A DNA stretch of 64,000 nt from NCBI GenBank assembly GCA_910576975.1, contig CAJTJY010000011.1, positions 22,905-86,904 on the forward strand. The letters are read 5' to 3'. The notes beneath the pieces were generated by a model that saw only the letters and a list, made by a program, of their open reading frames with translations, ran no database searches and was not told the origin of the DNA. The position numbers and the translations under genes were made by a program. Positions 35,780 to 45,049 of this stretch are shown piece after piece (the first letter of the stretch is position 1; every line of letters starts with the position of its first letter). Source of the DNA: an uncultured Lachnospiraceae bacterium (lineage in GTDB: Bacteria; Bacillota; Clostridia; Lachnospirales; Lachnospiraceae).

Positions 35780-37192
35780 ATGACAAATGCAGAAATCGTT
35801 TCAAAATTATGGAACCTTTGTAACGTGCTTCGTGACGATGGGATTACTTATCACCAGTACGTGACAGAGCTGACCTATATTTTGTTTCTGAAAATGGCAA
35901 AGGAAACGGGAGCCGAAAAGAACGTGCCGCAGGATTATCATTGGGATGTGCTGAGGACGAAAGAGGGCATCGAACTGAAGCGGTTTTATGAAGAGCTGCT
36001 TCAGTCGCTTGGTGAAAATTGTACTGGGCGGGTACGGGAAATCTATCAGGGGGCAAGAAGCAATATTGAAGAGCCAGCAAATCTTAAAAAGATCATTACC
36101 AACATCGACGAGTTAGACTGGTATTCGGCAAAAGAAGAGGGGTTAGGAAATCTGTACGAGGGATTGTTGGAGAAAAATGCAAATGAGAAGAAATCCGGAG
36201 CGGGGCAGTATTTCACGCCCAGAGTACTGATAGATGTTATGACAGAGCTGATTGCGCCGCAGCCAGGGGAACGATGCAACGACCCGGCATGTGGCACATT
36301 CGGCTTCATGATAGCTGCGGACCGATATGTAAAGGAACATACCAATGACTGGATGGATCTCACAGAGGAAGAAGCAGAGTTTGAACAGAAAGAAGCATTT
36401 ACAGGAGCAGAGCTGGTGCATGAAACGCATAGGCTGGCGCTGATGAATGCCATGCTTCATGATATTGAAGGCAGAATTTACCTCTGTGATACATTGTCTA
36501 ATCAGGGGAAAGCGCTGCATGGGTTTGACGTTGTGCTTACCAATCCGCCGTTTGGAACGAAAAAAGGCGGAGAGCGCGCAAATCGTGATGATTTTACTTA
36601 TCAGACAAGCAATAAGCAGCTTAATTTTTTACAGCATATTTATCGGTCTTTGAAAGCAGACGGCAAGGCGAGGGCGGCAGTCGTCTTGCCGGACAATGTA
36701 TTGTTCGCGGACGGCGAGGGCGAAAGGATTCGTGCGGATCTTATGGAGAAATGCAGGCTTCATACGGTGCTTCGCCTGCCTACGGGGATTTTCTATGCGC
36801 AGGGCGTAAAGACAAACGTATTATTCTTTACGAGAGGAATCGCTGATCACGACAATACAGATGAGGTATGGTTTTATGACCTGAGAACGAATATGCCGTC
36901 TTTTGGAAAGACAAATCCACTTAAGTACGACCATTTTAAAGACTTTATTGCTGCTTATACAGCAGAAGACCGTCATGCGGTACAAGATCAAAGATGGACG
37001 GCATTCACAAGAGAAGAGCTTGGAACCACATTGGATAAGGGTTTGATTCGTGATGATTCCGTGTTGAATTATGACGATTTGCCAGATCCGATTGAGAGTG
37101 GGGAGGAATGCATCACTCAGTTGGAGGAAGCAGTCGATTTGTTAAAGAGCGTGGTAAAGGAGCTGAAGTCTCTGGAAAGTTCAGAGGTGTAG
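35780..37192 (+). CDS. hsdM: Type I restriction-modification DNA methyltransferase subunit M
   Basis: 470 residues. An N-terminal helical HsdM domain (SKLWNLCNVLRDDGITYHQY) precedes the N6-adenine methyltransferase: GAGQYFTPRVLIDVM, SAM motif NDPACGTFGFMIAAD and catalytic VVLTNPPFGTKKGG. It works with HsdS to methylate host DNA and with HsdR to restrict. AGAAAGGAA precedes ATG 35780. Its stop lies two bases before hsdS. Confidence 0.95.
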   Translation: MTNAEIVSKLWNLCNVLRDDGITYHQYVTELTYILFLKMAKETGAEKNVPQDYHWDVLRTKEGIELKRFYEELLQSLGENCTGRVREIYQGARSNIEEPANLKKIITNIDELDWYSAKEEGLGNLYEGLLEKNANEKKSGAGQYFTPRVLIDVMTELIAPQPGERCNDPACGTFGFMIAADRYVKEHTNDWMDLTEEEAEFEQKEAFTGAELVHETHRLALMNAMLHDIEGRIYLCDTLSNQGKALHGFDVVLTNPPFGTKKGGERANRDDFTYQTSNKQLNFLQHIYRSLKADGKARAAVVLPDNVLFADGEGERIRADLMEKCRLHTVLRLPTGIFYAQGVKTNVLFFTRGIADHDNTDEVWFYDLRTNMPSFGKTNPLKYDHFKDFIAAYTAEDRHAVQDQRWTAFTREELGTTLDKGLIRDDSVLNYDDLPDPIESGEECITQLEEAVDLLKSVVKELKSLESSEV

Positions 37193-37193
37193 C

Positions 37194-38501
37194 ATGGCGA
37201 GAGGAAAGAAGAAAGAGCAGCTGTCGTTAGAGGAAAAGCTGGAGCAGGCATTGGTGCCAGCGGGGGAGCAGCCTTATCAGGTGCCGGGGAATTGGTGCTG
37301 GATTCATCTTTTAAATGCATTTGATAATGTCACAGATAGTAAGAAAAAATTAACAACAAAAGAATATTCTGCAGTGGGGGAGTATCCTATAATAGATCAA
37401 GGGCAGGAATTTATCGGTGGATATACTGATAATGAAGATGTCGTGCATGAAAGTAATTTGCCAATTGTTATTTTTGGAGACCACACAAGATGTGTAAAGT
37501 ATATAGATTTTCGCTTTGTTCAAGGAGCTGATGGTGTAAAAGTATTGAAACCGAAATCTTTTTGGAATGCAAAAGCATTTTGTTATGCGTTTCAGGCAAT
37601 TGAGATTCCTAATGTGGGATATCGGCGACATTATCCATTGTTTAAAAATTTTTGTATCCCTGTTCCACCATTAGCTGAGCAGCAACGCATCGTCGACCGA
37701 ATTGAGAGAATGTTTGCTCAATTGGATGAGGCAAAAGAGAAAGTACAGTATGTGAGAAATTGTTGTGATGATAATTTTGCATCTGCTGTTCATGAAGCCC
37801 TTACCGGAAACTTGACGGAAAGATGGAGACTGCAAAAAGGAATTTCAAAAAGTGAATGGAAAAAAGACAAACTGGGGAATTTGGGTATTTTAGAAAGAGG
37901 GCGTTCAAAACATAGACCGAGAAATGATTCGAGATTATTTGGTGGAGCGTATCCATTCATACAAACAGGTGATGTGGCTGAGGCAAATGTATTTATAAAA
38001 AAACATAAACAAACATTAAGTGAATTTGGATTAGAGCAAAGTAAAATGTTTGCAAAAGGAACATTGTGTATTACTATTGCAGCAAATATTGGTGATACAG
38101 CAATTTTATCATATGACTGTTGTTTCCCAGATAGTGTGGTTGGTTTTACTCCTTATAAAAATGTAGAGTCTAAATTTGTCTATTATATGATGAATGAATT
38201 ACAGAAAGAGATAGAGGCGAATGCCCCAGCAACTGCACAGAAAAACATCAATTTAAGAATATTAAAAGATATTGATATGATAATTCCGCCTATTTCAGAA
38301 CAAAAGAAAATTATAGCGATTTTAGATGAGTTATTTGATAAGAAAATGAAGATAAAAACTAAGACGGAAGAGACTGTTGATGCAATTAATAGAATAAAAA
38401 AGTTAATTCTTGTTAAAGCATTCCGAGGACAACTGGGCACCAATCATCCAGAAGAAGAATCGGCAATGGAGCTACTTAAGTCGATCCTTATGGAATCGTG
38501 A
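37194..38501 (+). CDS. hsdS: Type I restriction-modification specificity subunit S
   Basis: 435 residues. Two target-recognition domains are visible: one at about 30-165 (NWCWIHLLNAFDNVTDSKKK to YPLFKNFCIPVPPLAEQQRI) and one at about 220-400 (KDKLGNLGILERGRSKHRPR to IIPPISEQKKIIAILDELFD). Each ends in a conserved helix that sets the spacing between half-sites. The target-recognition parts are more AT-rich than hsdM, which is common for exchanged specificity domains. No second hsdS, inverted copy or recombinase is present, so phase variation is not supported. It ends the island operon. Confidence 0.93.
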   Translation: MARGKKKEQLSLEEKLEQALVPAGEQPYQVPGNWCWIHLLNAFDNVTDSKKKLTTKEYSAVGEYPIIDQGQEFIGGYTDNEDVVHESNLPIVIFGDHTRCVKYIDFRFVQGADGVKVLKPKSFWNAKAFCYAFQAIEIPNVGYRRHYPLFKNFCIPVPPLAEQQRIVDRIERMFAQLDEAKEKVQYVRNCCDDNFASAVHEALTGNLTERWRLQKGISKSEWKKDKLGNLGILERGRSKHRPRNDSRLFGGAYPFIQTGDVAEANVFIKKHKQTLSEFGLEQSKMFAKGTLCITIAANIGDTAILSYDCCFPDSVVGFTPYKNVESKFVYYMMNELQKEIEANAPATAQKNINLRILKDIDMIIPPISEQKKIIAILDELFDKKMKIKTKTEETVDAINRIKKLILVKAFRGQLGTNHPEEESAMELLKSILMES

Positions 38502-38605
38502 TCTTGAAGATTTTCGAACTCTGCTCGATCATGGAATCATTAGGAGTTTGCGAAACTCAATCGTTTTAAGAATTAAAATGGAATAATATGACGGAGGTGA
38601 CAAAT

Positions 38606-39598
38606 ATGAAGAGAAAGAACAAATGGAACGTTTGGGGATTCTTGCTTGTGATAGTGCTTGCGGCTTTTCTGGGAAGCACGACGGTCTATGCGGCGAAGCT
38701 TCCTGCCCTCAAGGTCAAAGGAACCCGGCTGGTCAATGAAAAAGGCAAGACAGTCCAGCTAAAAGGAGTGAGTACTCATGGACTTTCCTGGTATCCCGAG
38801 TATGTAAACCAAAAAGCTTTTACCCATATGAAGAAGAAATGGGGCATTAACGTCGTGCGCCTTGCGATGTATACCAGCGAGTATAACGGTTACTGCACCG
38901 GGGATGATGCCAACCGCAAAGCGTTGGAAAAGAAAATTGATCAGGGAGTAACATACGCCACGAAAGCAGGCATGTATGTGATTATAGACTGGCATATTTT
39001 AAGCGACGGCGATCCACGGCTTTATGAGAAGCAGTCTGTGAAATTTTTTAAGAAAATGGCTGCCAAATATAAAAACCATGCCAATGTCATTTATGAGATT
39101 TGCAACGAACCAAATTGGGGGACTTCATGGGAGGATATTCGGACCTATGCAAACAAAGTCGTAAAAGCCATCCGCTCCAAAGATAAAAAGGCAGTGATTT
39201 TGATTGGAACGCCTACCTGGTCCCAGGATGTGGATGCTGCTGCGCAACATCCGTTGAAAGGATATAAAAACCTGATGTATACCCTGCATTTTTATGCTGC
39301 AAGCCATGGTGATAATCTAAGGGAAAAAGCCCAGACAGCGTTGGAACAGGGACTTCCGCTGTTCGTCTCAGAATTCGGGATTTCGGATGCAAGCGGATCG
39401 GGCGGCCTCAATAAGGCGGAGGGCGCCAAATGGATGAAGTTCATAAAGAAACATAAAATCAGCTATGTAGGATGGAGCTTGTCGAATAAGGACGAGAGTT
39501 CTGCGCTCATAAAGCCTTCCTGTAAGAAGAAAACGGGTTGGACCAATGGCGATCTCGGGGATTGGGGAAAATGGCTGCTAAAACAATTTCGCAAATAA
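38606..39598 (+). CDS. Secreted GH5 endoglucanase
   Basis: 330 residues from ATG 38606, which follows GGAGGTGA; an ATG 18 bases earlier would overlap that site. A signal peptide (MKRKNKWNVWGFLLVIVLAA ending TVYAA) leads to a mature (beta/alpha)8 barrel. GH5 landmarks: LKGVSTHGLSWYPEYVN, YVIIDWHIL, acid/base Glu in VIYEICNEPNWG, nucleophile Glu in PLFVSEFGISDASG. The enzyme likely cuts beta-1,4-glucan or related plant fibre outside the cell. No carbohydrate-binding module or dockerin is present. Confidence 0.92.
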   Translation: MKRKNKWNVWGFLLVIVLAAFLGSTTVYAAKLPALKVKGTRLVNEKGKTVQLKGVSTHGLSWYPEYVNQKAFTHMKKKWGINVVRLAMYTSEYNGYCTGDDANRKALEKKIDQGVTYATKAGMYVIIDWHILSDGDPRLYEKQSVKFFKKMAAKYKNHANVIYEICNEPNWGTSWEDIRTYANKVVKAIRSKDKKAVILIGTPTWSQDVDAAAQHPLKGYKNLMYTLHFYAASHGDNLREKAQTALEQGLPLFVSEFGISDASGSGGLNKAEGAKWMKFIKKHKISYVGWSLSNKDESSALIKPSCKKKTGWTNGDLGDWGKWLLKQFRK

Positions 39599-39760
39599 GT
39601 TGCAGCGTATCAGGAGGACTTGCGCTAAATTCGTTTTAACTATCACAAGACAGAGTTAGTGGCAAGAGAATCAGAAATGGCAGAAAGTTCCTAGATGCAT
39701 ATATTATTTTCAAGGGTGAAAAAACGCCCCGCAAAAATAAATGGACAGGAGCTTTTGAAG

Positions 39761-40702
39761 ATGGGAAATTATATTACATTGTCGTTGGAGTTGAATTTGT
39801 TTTTTCTAAGGATCATGAAAGAACATTCGCTGTTTCTGGAGTCAGGATTTCTTGTGAAAGAGGAATCATTGATTCAGAGATCTCAGTGGTTTAACCAGCA
39901 ATTTGAGCAACTGTTGGCAGAAGTTACAAAAGTCAGCAATGGGGCGGTTGGAAAATCTGTGCTAGAGTCACAGGAGCTTTTCACGCCATATACAAAACAT
40001 GCCGAGGAAAAGACCTGTAGGCTGACTGGAATTTCCATTGACACGGAAATCACGGCGGCGCAGGAAAATCTGTGCAGCGGCAGCGGCGTTCAGTTCCGGC
40101 GTCCCATGCATGTCGTGGTAAGGCGAATTAACCAAAAAGCGCTGCGGCTGGTCAGAGGGCTGATTGAATTAAAAGAAGAGGCCTTAAACGCAATAAAGAG
40201 ATGTGAGATATTTGCATTTCAATATCCCCTGCTGATAGAGCATATCCTTAGAGAGGCAAGAATGTACGGAGGATTTTTGACGGAGCTGGAACGGCGGGGA
40301 ACGATAGCTGCGCCTTGTATGCGAAAAACAGAAATTTTCTGGAATCAGATTATGATGGAACATGCATGGTTCATCCGTGGCCTTCTGGATCCTTGTGAAG
40401 AAGATCTTATCAAAACAGCAGACCAATTCGGCAAAGAATTCTGTTGTCTGCTTGCAGAGGCAAAGGAGAAAGAATGTGCCCAGATCGAAGAGATCGCAGC
40501 AAGAACGATCAAGCAGACGCAAGGCATCCGGGATTTCAAAGAGGCAGGAACGAAAGGAATATTGAAATGTGAGATTTCATCCATGATTCTGCCTCTTTTG
40601 GCTGATCATGTGCTGCGGGAAGCCAATCATTACCTGCGCATACTTGGGGAAGGCTGTGAATGCCAGTGCCAGGAGCCTGCGGATTCTGTACAATGCAGTT
40701 GA
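39761..40702 (+). CDS. DUF2935 family protein
   Basis: 313 residues from ATG 39761 with AGGAG at suitable distance; upstream codons in the open frame lack a ribosome site. The protein consists of two similar helical halves (LELNLFFLRIMKEHSLFLES; FWNQIMMEHAWFIRGLLDP), each with E..H..F patterns like the ferritin-like DUF2935 proteins of Clostridia and Bacilli, which may bind metal. The role is unknown. The C-terminus ends in GEGCECQCQEPADSVQCS with a cluster of cysteines. Confidence 0.8.
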   Translation: MGNYITLSLELNLFFLRIMKEHSLFLESGFLVKEESLIQRSQWFNQQFEQLLAEVTKVSNGAVGKSVLESQELFTPYTKHAEEKTCRLTGISIDTEITAAQENLCSGSGVQFRRPMHVVVRRINQKALRLVRGLIELKEEALNAIKRCEIFAFQYPLLIEHILREARMYGGFLTELERRGTIAAPCMRKTEIFWNQIMMEHAWFIRGLLDPCEEDLIKTADQFGKEFCCLLAEAKEKECAQIEEIAARTIKQTQGIRDFKEAGTKGILKCEISSMILPLLADHVLREANHYLRILGEGCECQCQEPADSVQCS

Positions 40703-40878
40703 GAAAAAGATTCAATGGTTAAGAGGCTCGTTCTTCTTGTTTCATAAATTCAAACCCTCGGTCCTTGAAAACAAAAAGCCTAAAAAAATCAGTAAAAAGG
40801 TTGTTTTTTTGTGCATTTTACTGTATATTATAAGAAAGGAACCTGGGGTTCAAATTACAGAAGAAAGTAGGTGGCAGT

Positions 40879-41178
40879 ATGAAGAAGTATAAGAGAAATT
40901 CATTCGAAGTAGAGGCCGTGCAGTATGAGGTTGGCAAGGGATTGGAAGATGGATTTATGCCATGGACGTCTGTATTAACTACAGGCTGGGTGTCTACGGA
41001 TAAGCTTTTGAAGATAACTAGGGAAGATGGCACGGTGGTATGTCCCTTTATCCAGAATCGCAGAGGGATGATCTTTCTCAGAGAAGGAGACTATATCATT
41101 ACAGAATACGACATGGAACGTCATGTCTGCGGAGCAGATAAATTTGCAGACCGTTATCATTCGTTGGAAGAGGAATGA
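40879..41178 (+). CDS. Small phage-like protein of unknown function
   Basis: 99 residues: MKKYKRNSFEVEAVQYEVGK, GTVVCPFIQNRRGMIFLREG, DYIITEYDMERHVCGADKFA. The pattern (Y-x-R-K/N...VEAVQ near the start, G-D-Y-I-I then a cysteine-containing end) is seen in many small phage and prophage proteins. The role is not known. GTAGGTGG precedes the ATG. No other phage gene is adjacent. Confidence 0.6.
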   Translation: MKKYKRNSFEVEAVQYEVGKGLEDGFMPWTSVLTTGWVSTDKLLKITREDGTVVCPFIQNRRGMIFLREGDYIITEYDMERHVCGADKFADRYHSLEEE

Positions 41179-41252
41179 GGGAATATAAGTCATGCCCAGT
41201 CAGCTTGCTGCGGGATGTCTGACTTTGTAAATCCTTTCAGATGGTCGGAAAT

Positions 41253-41355
41253 AGGGCTGTCGCAAAACGAGAGATTTCTACAAATATGGCGCAGATATTG
41301 GCTGTATTGTTACGATGCGTCGTAGAATCTTCGTATTTTGCAGCAGCTCTCTTTT
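41253..41355 (+). terminator. Large hairpin terminator, GGCTGTCGC repeat family
   Basis: The left arm starts AGGGCTGTCGCAAAACGA (41253 on) and continues AGATTTCTAC. The right arm (41322-41350) reads GTAGAATCTTCGTATTTTGC then AGCAGCTCT, and TCTTTTTG follows. About 27 pairs with a few mismatches. The same end motif occurs at 54.37-54.55 kb. It lies between the phage-like gene and addB. Confidence 0.65.
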
Positions 41356-41460
41356 TGTTCCACAGAGGGGCTTTTTGACGCCCTAATCCACATGTAACCG
41401 CAAGAGTAATAAAAGATATTCCTCGATTAGGCAGGAGTATCTGACAAAAGGAGAGCATTG

Positions 41461-44400
41461 ATGTCATTACAGTTGATTTTCGGAGGATCCGGAAGTGGAA
41501 AATCTGATTATGTATATCGAAGAATTTTAGAGCAGTCTAAGAGAGAGCCAGAACGCACCTTTTTTGTCCTGGTGCCGGAACAATTTACGATGCAGACCCA
41601 GCGGGAGCTGGTGGCAAGGCAGGAAAATCACAGCATTATGAATGTGGACGTGGTAAGCTTTCACCGGCTTGCCTACCGGATTTTTGACGAGCTGGGCATG
41701 AGGAACTTGAATTTATTGGAGGAGACAGGAAAGAACCTGGTGCTGCGGCGGGTGGCAGAAGAACAGCAGGACCAGCTAAAGCTGATCAAAGCCAGCATGA
41801 AAAAGACAGGGTATATCACGGAGATGAAATCGATCATTTCGGAGTTGACCCAGTATCGGATTGCGCCGCAGCAGTTGGACGTTTTGATTGAACAGAAACA
41901 ACAGTCCCCCTTGTTTCGCCACAAGATGCAGGATATTCAAACGATGTACCAGGGATTTTTAGACTATCTTCGGGGAAAGTTTATCACGGCAGAAGAACTT
42001 TTGGAAGTGCTGGCACAGGAGGCGGAGCGCTCAAAGCAGTTGAAAGATTCTGTGATCGTGCTGGATGGCTTTACGGGATTTACTCCGGTGCAGTATCATT
42101 TGCTGCAAAGGCTGATGAAGCTGACGGGGGAGCTATTGGTTACAGTGACCTTAGATCAACGCGAGGATCCTTACCACAGCCAGGGGATTCAGGATTTGTT
42201 CTATATGAGTAAAAAGACGGTGCAGACGCTTACAGAGCTAGCGGCGAGTCAACATGTGGAGATCCGGGAACCCATATGGATCAAGCACGGCAGCAAGAGC
42301 CGTTTTGCTTTGGCTCCGTCCTTGCTTTGGCTGGAACAAAATTTGTTTCGTCCACAGCCGAAAGCGTTTCTTGCATTGCCAGCAGAGACGGAGCAAGAAT
42401 TAAGGCAAGGCGTTTTTTTGTATTCTTTGCAAAATCCCAGGCAGGAGCTGGAATTTATTGCCAGAAAGATTAAGGGGCTGGTACGAGACTTGGGATACCG
42501 TTATAAGGATATTGCAATCGTATGCGGAGATGTGGAACTGTATGGCAAGTATGCCGAAAAAATCTTTCGTACATATGAGATTCCGTTATTCTTAGACACC
42601 ACGAAAGATATTCTCTTTCACCCGATGACAGAATTTTTGAAAGGAGCGTTGCTATTGGTGGAGCAGGACTTTTCCTATGAGACGGTGATGGGATATCTGC
42701 GCTGCGGCTTGTCTGGTTATCAGATCGATGAGATCGACTTGCTGGAAAATTACCTTCTTGCTGAAAATATCCGGGGATTTTCTAGATGGCAGAAAAAGTG
42801 GGTGCGCCGAGGAAACGTCCAAGATCAGGCAGAACTGGATTTGATCAATCTGCTCAGGGAACGTCTCGTGGAGCAGATGGCGCCATTGCGAGAAGTTTTT
42901 CGCAAATGCAAGCCAGAAGGGCAGGCGGACAAAAAAGGGTTGAAAAAGGGAGAATACCGCACGGTGTTGGAAGAGTCCCAGGTGTTTTATAAACTGATCC
43001 GTTCGCTTGAGCTCGAAGAACGGCTTCAAGAATATCAAGAACAGTTTCAGCAGCAGGGGGAGACTGCTCTTGCGAAAGAATATGACCAGATCTATAAGGT
43101 GGTCATTGATTTGCTGGATAAGATGGTGGAGCTCTTGGGAGATGAGCGGATGCAGATCCGAGAATACCGCCAGATTCTTGAAGCTGGCATGGAGGCAGCG
43201 GCAATCGGCATCATACCGCCTGGCTATGACCGGGTGGTGCTTGGAGATATCGAGAGAAGCAGGCTGTCCGATATCAAGGTACTGTTCTTTGCAGGAGTCA
43301 ACGACGGGCTGATCCCAAAGGCTGTAGAGCATGGGGGAATTATTTCCCAGGCGGACCGGGAACTTTTTGCAGCCAACGAGATGGAACTTTCCCCCACAGA
43401 CCGGGAGCGCAGCTTTATTCAAAAATTTTATTTGTACCTCAATCTCACGAAGCCATCGGAACGGCTGTATCTTACCTGGTTTCGCGTAAGCCAGGAGGGA
43501 AAGGAGAGCCGGAAATCTTACCTCGTGAGAGCCATGGAAAAGATGTTTCCAGATTTCGTTCCGGTGCGTGTGCAAGAGCGTCCAGGCATGGAACTGGTAG
43601 TGACGCCGAAAAGCAGCCGCAAATTTTTTGTGGACGGTCTGAAAATGGCAAAACGGGGAGAACTTTCTTCGGAATGGATCGCGCTGTATCGGTGGTATGA
43701 AAAGCAGCCCAAATGGCGGGAACAGATTGCGCCATTTTTAGAGGCGGCATTTTACCAGTATCAAGGCAGCGACATGGGAAAGCAGGTCACCAGGGCGTTG
43801 TATGGCGATGTGCTCGAAAACAGCGTTACCCGGCTGGAACGCTTCAGCGCCTGCGCTTTCCGCCATTTCCTTCAGTATGGGTTGAAGCTTGAAGAGCGCA
43901 GCTTGGGAGAATTTGCCCCGGTGGATATGGGAACCATGTTTCACCAGGTGTTGGAATGTTATGCCAACGCCATGGAACGGGAAGGATATCATTGGTTTGA
44001 CGTGCCAGAGGAGGAACAGGAACGGCTGATCTTGCAGGCGGTGGAGGAAGCGCTGGGTTCTGGATTTGACAGCCTGCTTTTTAGGGAAGCCCGGACTGCC
44101 TATTTGGTGGAGCGGATGAAGCGCATTTTGAAACGGACGGTTCAGACCATTGCGGAGCAAGTTAGGACTAGTCGCTTTGTCCCAGAAGGATATGAGATTT
44201 CGTTTTCCTTTGCAGAAAGTCTCGATGCAGTCAATTTTATTTTAAGCGACCAGGAGAAAATGAGGCTCCGGGGCAGGATTGACCGCATTGATACCCATAA
44301 GACAGAAGACGCTGTATATGTAAAAGTCGTGGACTATAAATCGGGAAACCATGATTTTCAGCTTTTATCCTTGTATCACGGACTGCAGCTTCAGCTTGTC

Positions 44401-44916
44401 GTATATTTGAATTCGGCGGTAGAGCTTTTAAAACGGAAATACCCAGACAAGCATGTTGCGCCAGGAGGGATGTATTACTATCATTTAGATGATCCTGTGA
44501 TTTCTGGGAATTCAAAGAAGACCGACGCCGAGATTCAGGAAGAAATATTAAAGGAGCTAAAGCTCAAAGGCGTGGCGTCCCTGATAGAGGACCCAAGCGT
44601 CAGTCCAAAGGCAAAGAAAGCCGGGGAAGACGAGTTTCGGATTTTGTCTGGCTATGTGAACCATAAAATACAAGAAATTGGAAAGAAGATTTTTCAAGGC
44701 GAGATCGGCGCAAATCCTTATCAACTGGGAGAGGATACAGGCTGCGACTACTGTCCTTACCATGGGATCTGCGGATTCGATCCAGGCATTCCGGGGCAGG
44801 AATACCGCAAGCTGGAACATATGAAAGATGACGGGGAAATTTTGCAGAAGATGCAGCAGCAATTATCTGAGCAAGAGCCGCCTGCAGAAGAAAATATTAG
44901 AGTCAAAAAAGACTAA
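41461..44916 (+). CDS. addB: ATP-dependent helicase/nuclease subunit B
   Basis: 1151 residues. AddB pairs with AddA to process double-strand breaks up to a Chi site for RecA. Walker A is at the very start (LIFGGSGSGKSDYVYRRIL). The C-terminal RecB-like nuclease is in VYVKVVDYKSGNHDF. The four cysteines of the iron-sulfur cluster are one in RFSACAFRHFL and three in CDYCPYHGICGFD. AAAGGAGAG serves ATG 41461. Leader copies D1 and D2 separate it from addA; copy D1 begins at the addB stop. Confidence 0.95.
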   Translation: MSLQLIFGGSGSGKSDYVYRRILEQSKREPERTFFVLVPEQFTMQTQRELVARQENHSIMNVDVVSFHRLAYRIFDELGMRNLNLLEETGKNLVLRRVAEEQQDQLKLIKASMKKTGYITEMKSIISELTQYRIAPQQLDVLIEQKQQSPLFRHKMQDIQTMYQGFLDYLRGKFITAEELLEVLAQEAERSKQLKDSVIVLDGFTGFTPVQYHLLQRLMKLTGELLVTVTLDQREDPYHSQGIQDLFYMSKKTVQTLTELAASQHVEIREPIWIKHGSKSRFALAPSLLWLEQNLFRPQPKAFLALPAETEQELRQGVFLYSLQNPRQELEFIARKIKGLVRDLGYRYKDIAIVCGDVELYGKYAEKIFRTYEIPLFLDTTKDILFHPMTEFLKGALLLVEQDFSYETVMGYLRCGLSGYQIDEIDLLENYLLAENIRGFSRWQKKWVRRGNVQDQAELDLINLLRERLVEQMAPLREVFRKCKPEGQADKKGLKKGEYRTVLEESQVFYKLIRSLELEERLQEYQEQFQQQGETALAKEYDQIYKVVIDLLDKMVELLGDERMQIREYRQILEAGMEAAAIGIIPPGYDRVVLGDIERSRLSDIKVLFFAGVNDGLIPKAVEHGGIISQADRELFAANEMELSPTDRERSFIQKFYLYLNLTKPSERLYLTWFRVSQEGKESRKSYLVRAMEKMFPDFVPVRVQERPGMELVVTPKSSRKFFVDGLKMAKRGELSSEWIALYRWYEKQPKWREQIAPFLEAAFYQYQGSDMGKQVTRALYGDVLENSVTRLERFSACAFRHFLQYGLKLEERSLGEFAPVDMGTMFHQVLECYANAMEREGYHWFDVPEEEQERLILQAVEEALGSGFDSLLFREARTAYLVERMKRILKRTVQTIAEQVRTSRFVPEGYEISFSFAESLDAVNFILSDQEKMRLRGRIDRIDTHKTEDAVYVKVVDYKSGNHDFQLLSLYHGLQLQLVVYLNSAVELLKRKYPDKHVAPGGMYYYHLDDPVISGNSKKTDAEIQEEILKELKLKGVASLIEDPSVSPKAKKAGEDEFRILSGYVNHKIQEIGKKIFQGEIGANPYQLGEDTGCDYCPYHGICGFDPGIPGQEYRKLEHMKDDGEILQKMQQQLSEQEPPAEENIRVKKD

Positions 44917-44976
44917 AAGAATTTGAAAATTCTTTCACAACTACCTGTTTGTGCCAAAAAGCACACAGAATGGAGG
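44916..44976 (+). repeat. Dispersed leader element, copy D1
   Basis: AAAGAATT (44916-44923) and AATTCTTT (44928-44935) form the dyad, overlapping the addB stop. TTGTGC-CAAAAA-GCACA follows, then CAGAATGGAGG. The ribosome site has GTG at 44982 at proper distance, giving a possible 34-codon frame that runs into addA out of frame. Confidence 0.7.
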
Positions 44977-44981
44977 AAAGA

Positions 44982-45044
44982 GTGAAAGAATTTAGAATTC
45001 TTTCACAACTACCTATTTGTGCCAAAAAACGCACAGAATGGAGG
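44982..45044 (+). repeat. addA: Dispersed leader element, copy D2
   Basis: GTGAAAGAATT (44982-44992), TAG, AATTCTTTCAC (44996-45006): an 11-bp perfect dyad. The hairpin TTTGTGC-CAAAAAAC-GCACAGA and GAATGGAGG follow; GGAGG is the addA ribosome site, five bases before ATG 45050. Confidence 0.75.
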
Positions 45045-45049
45045 AAATC

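Noticed and set aside
37194..38580. Phase-variable hsdS
   Set aside because: There is no second specificity gene, inverted copy or invertase near the operon.
42652..43575. 307-codon minus-strand frame
   Set aside because: It lies wholly inside addB, whose protein is clear; the antisense translation has no family features.
45017..45049. Upstream start for addA
   Set aside because: The extension lies within the repeated leader hairpin and GGAGG would be coding; ATG 45050 is better placed.
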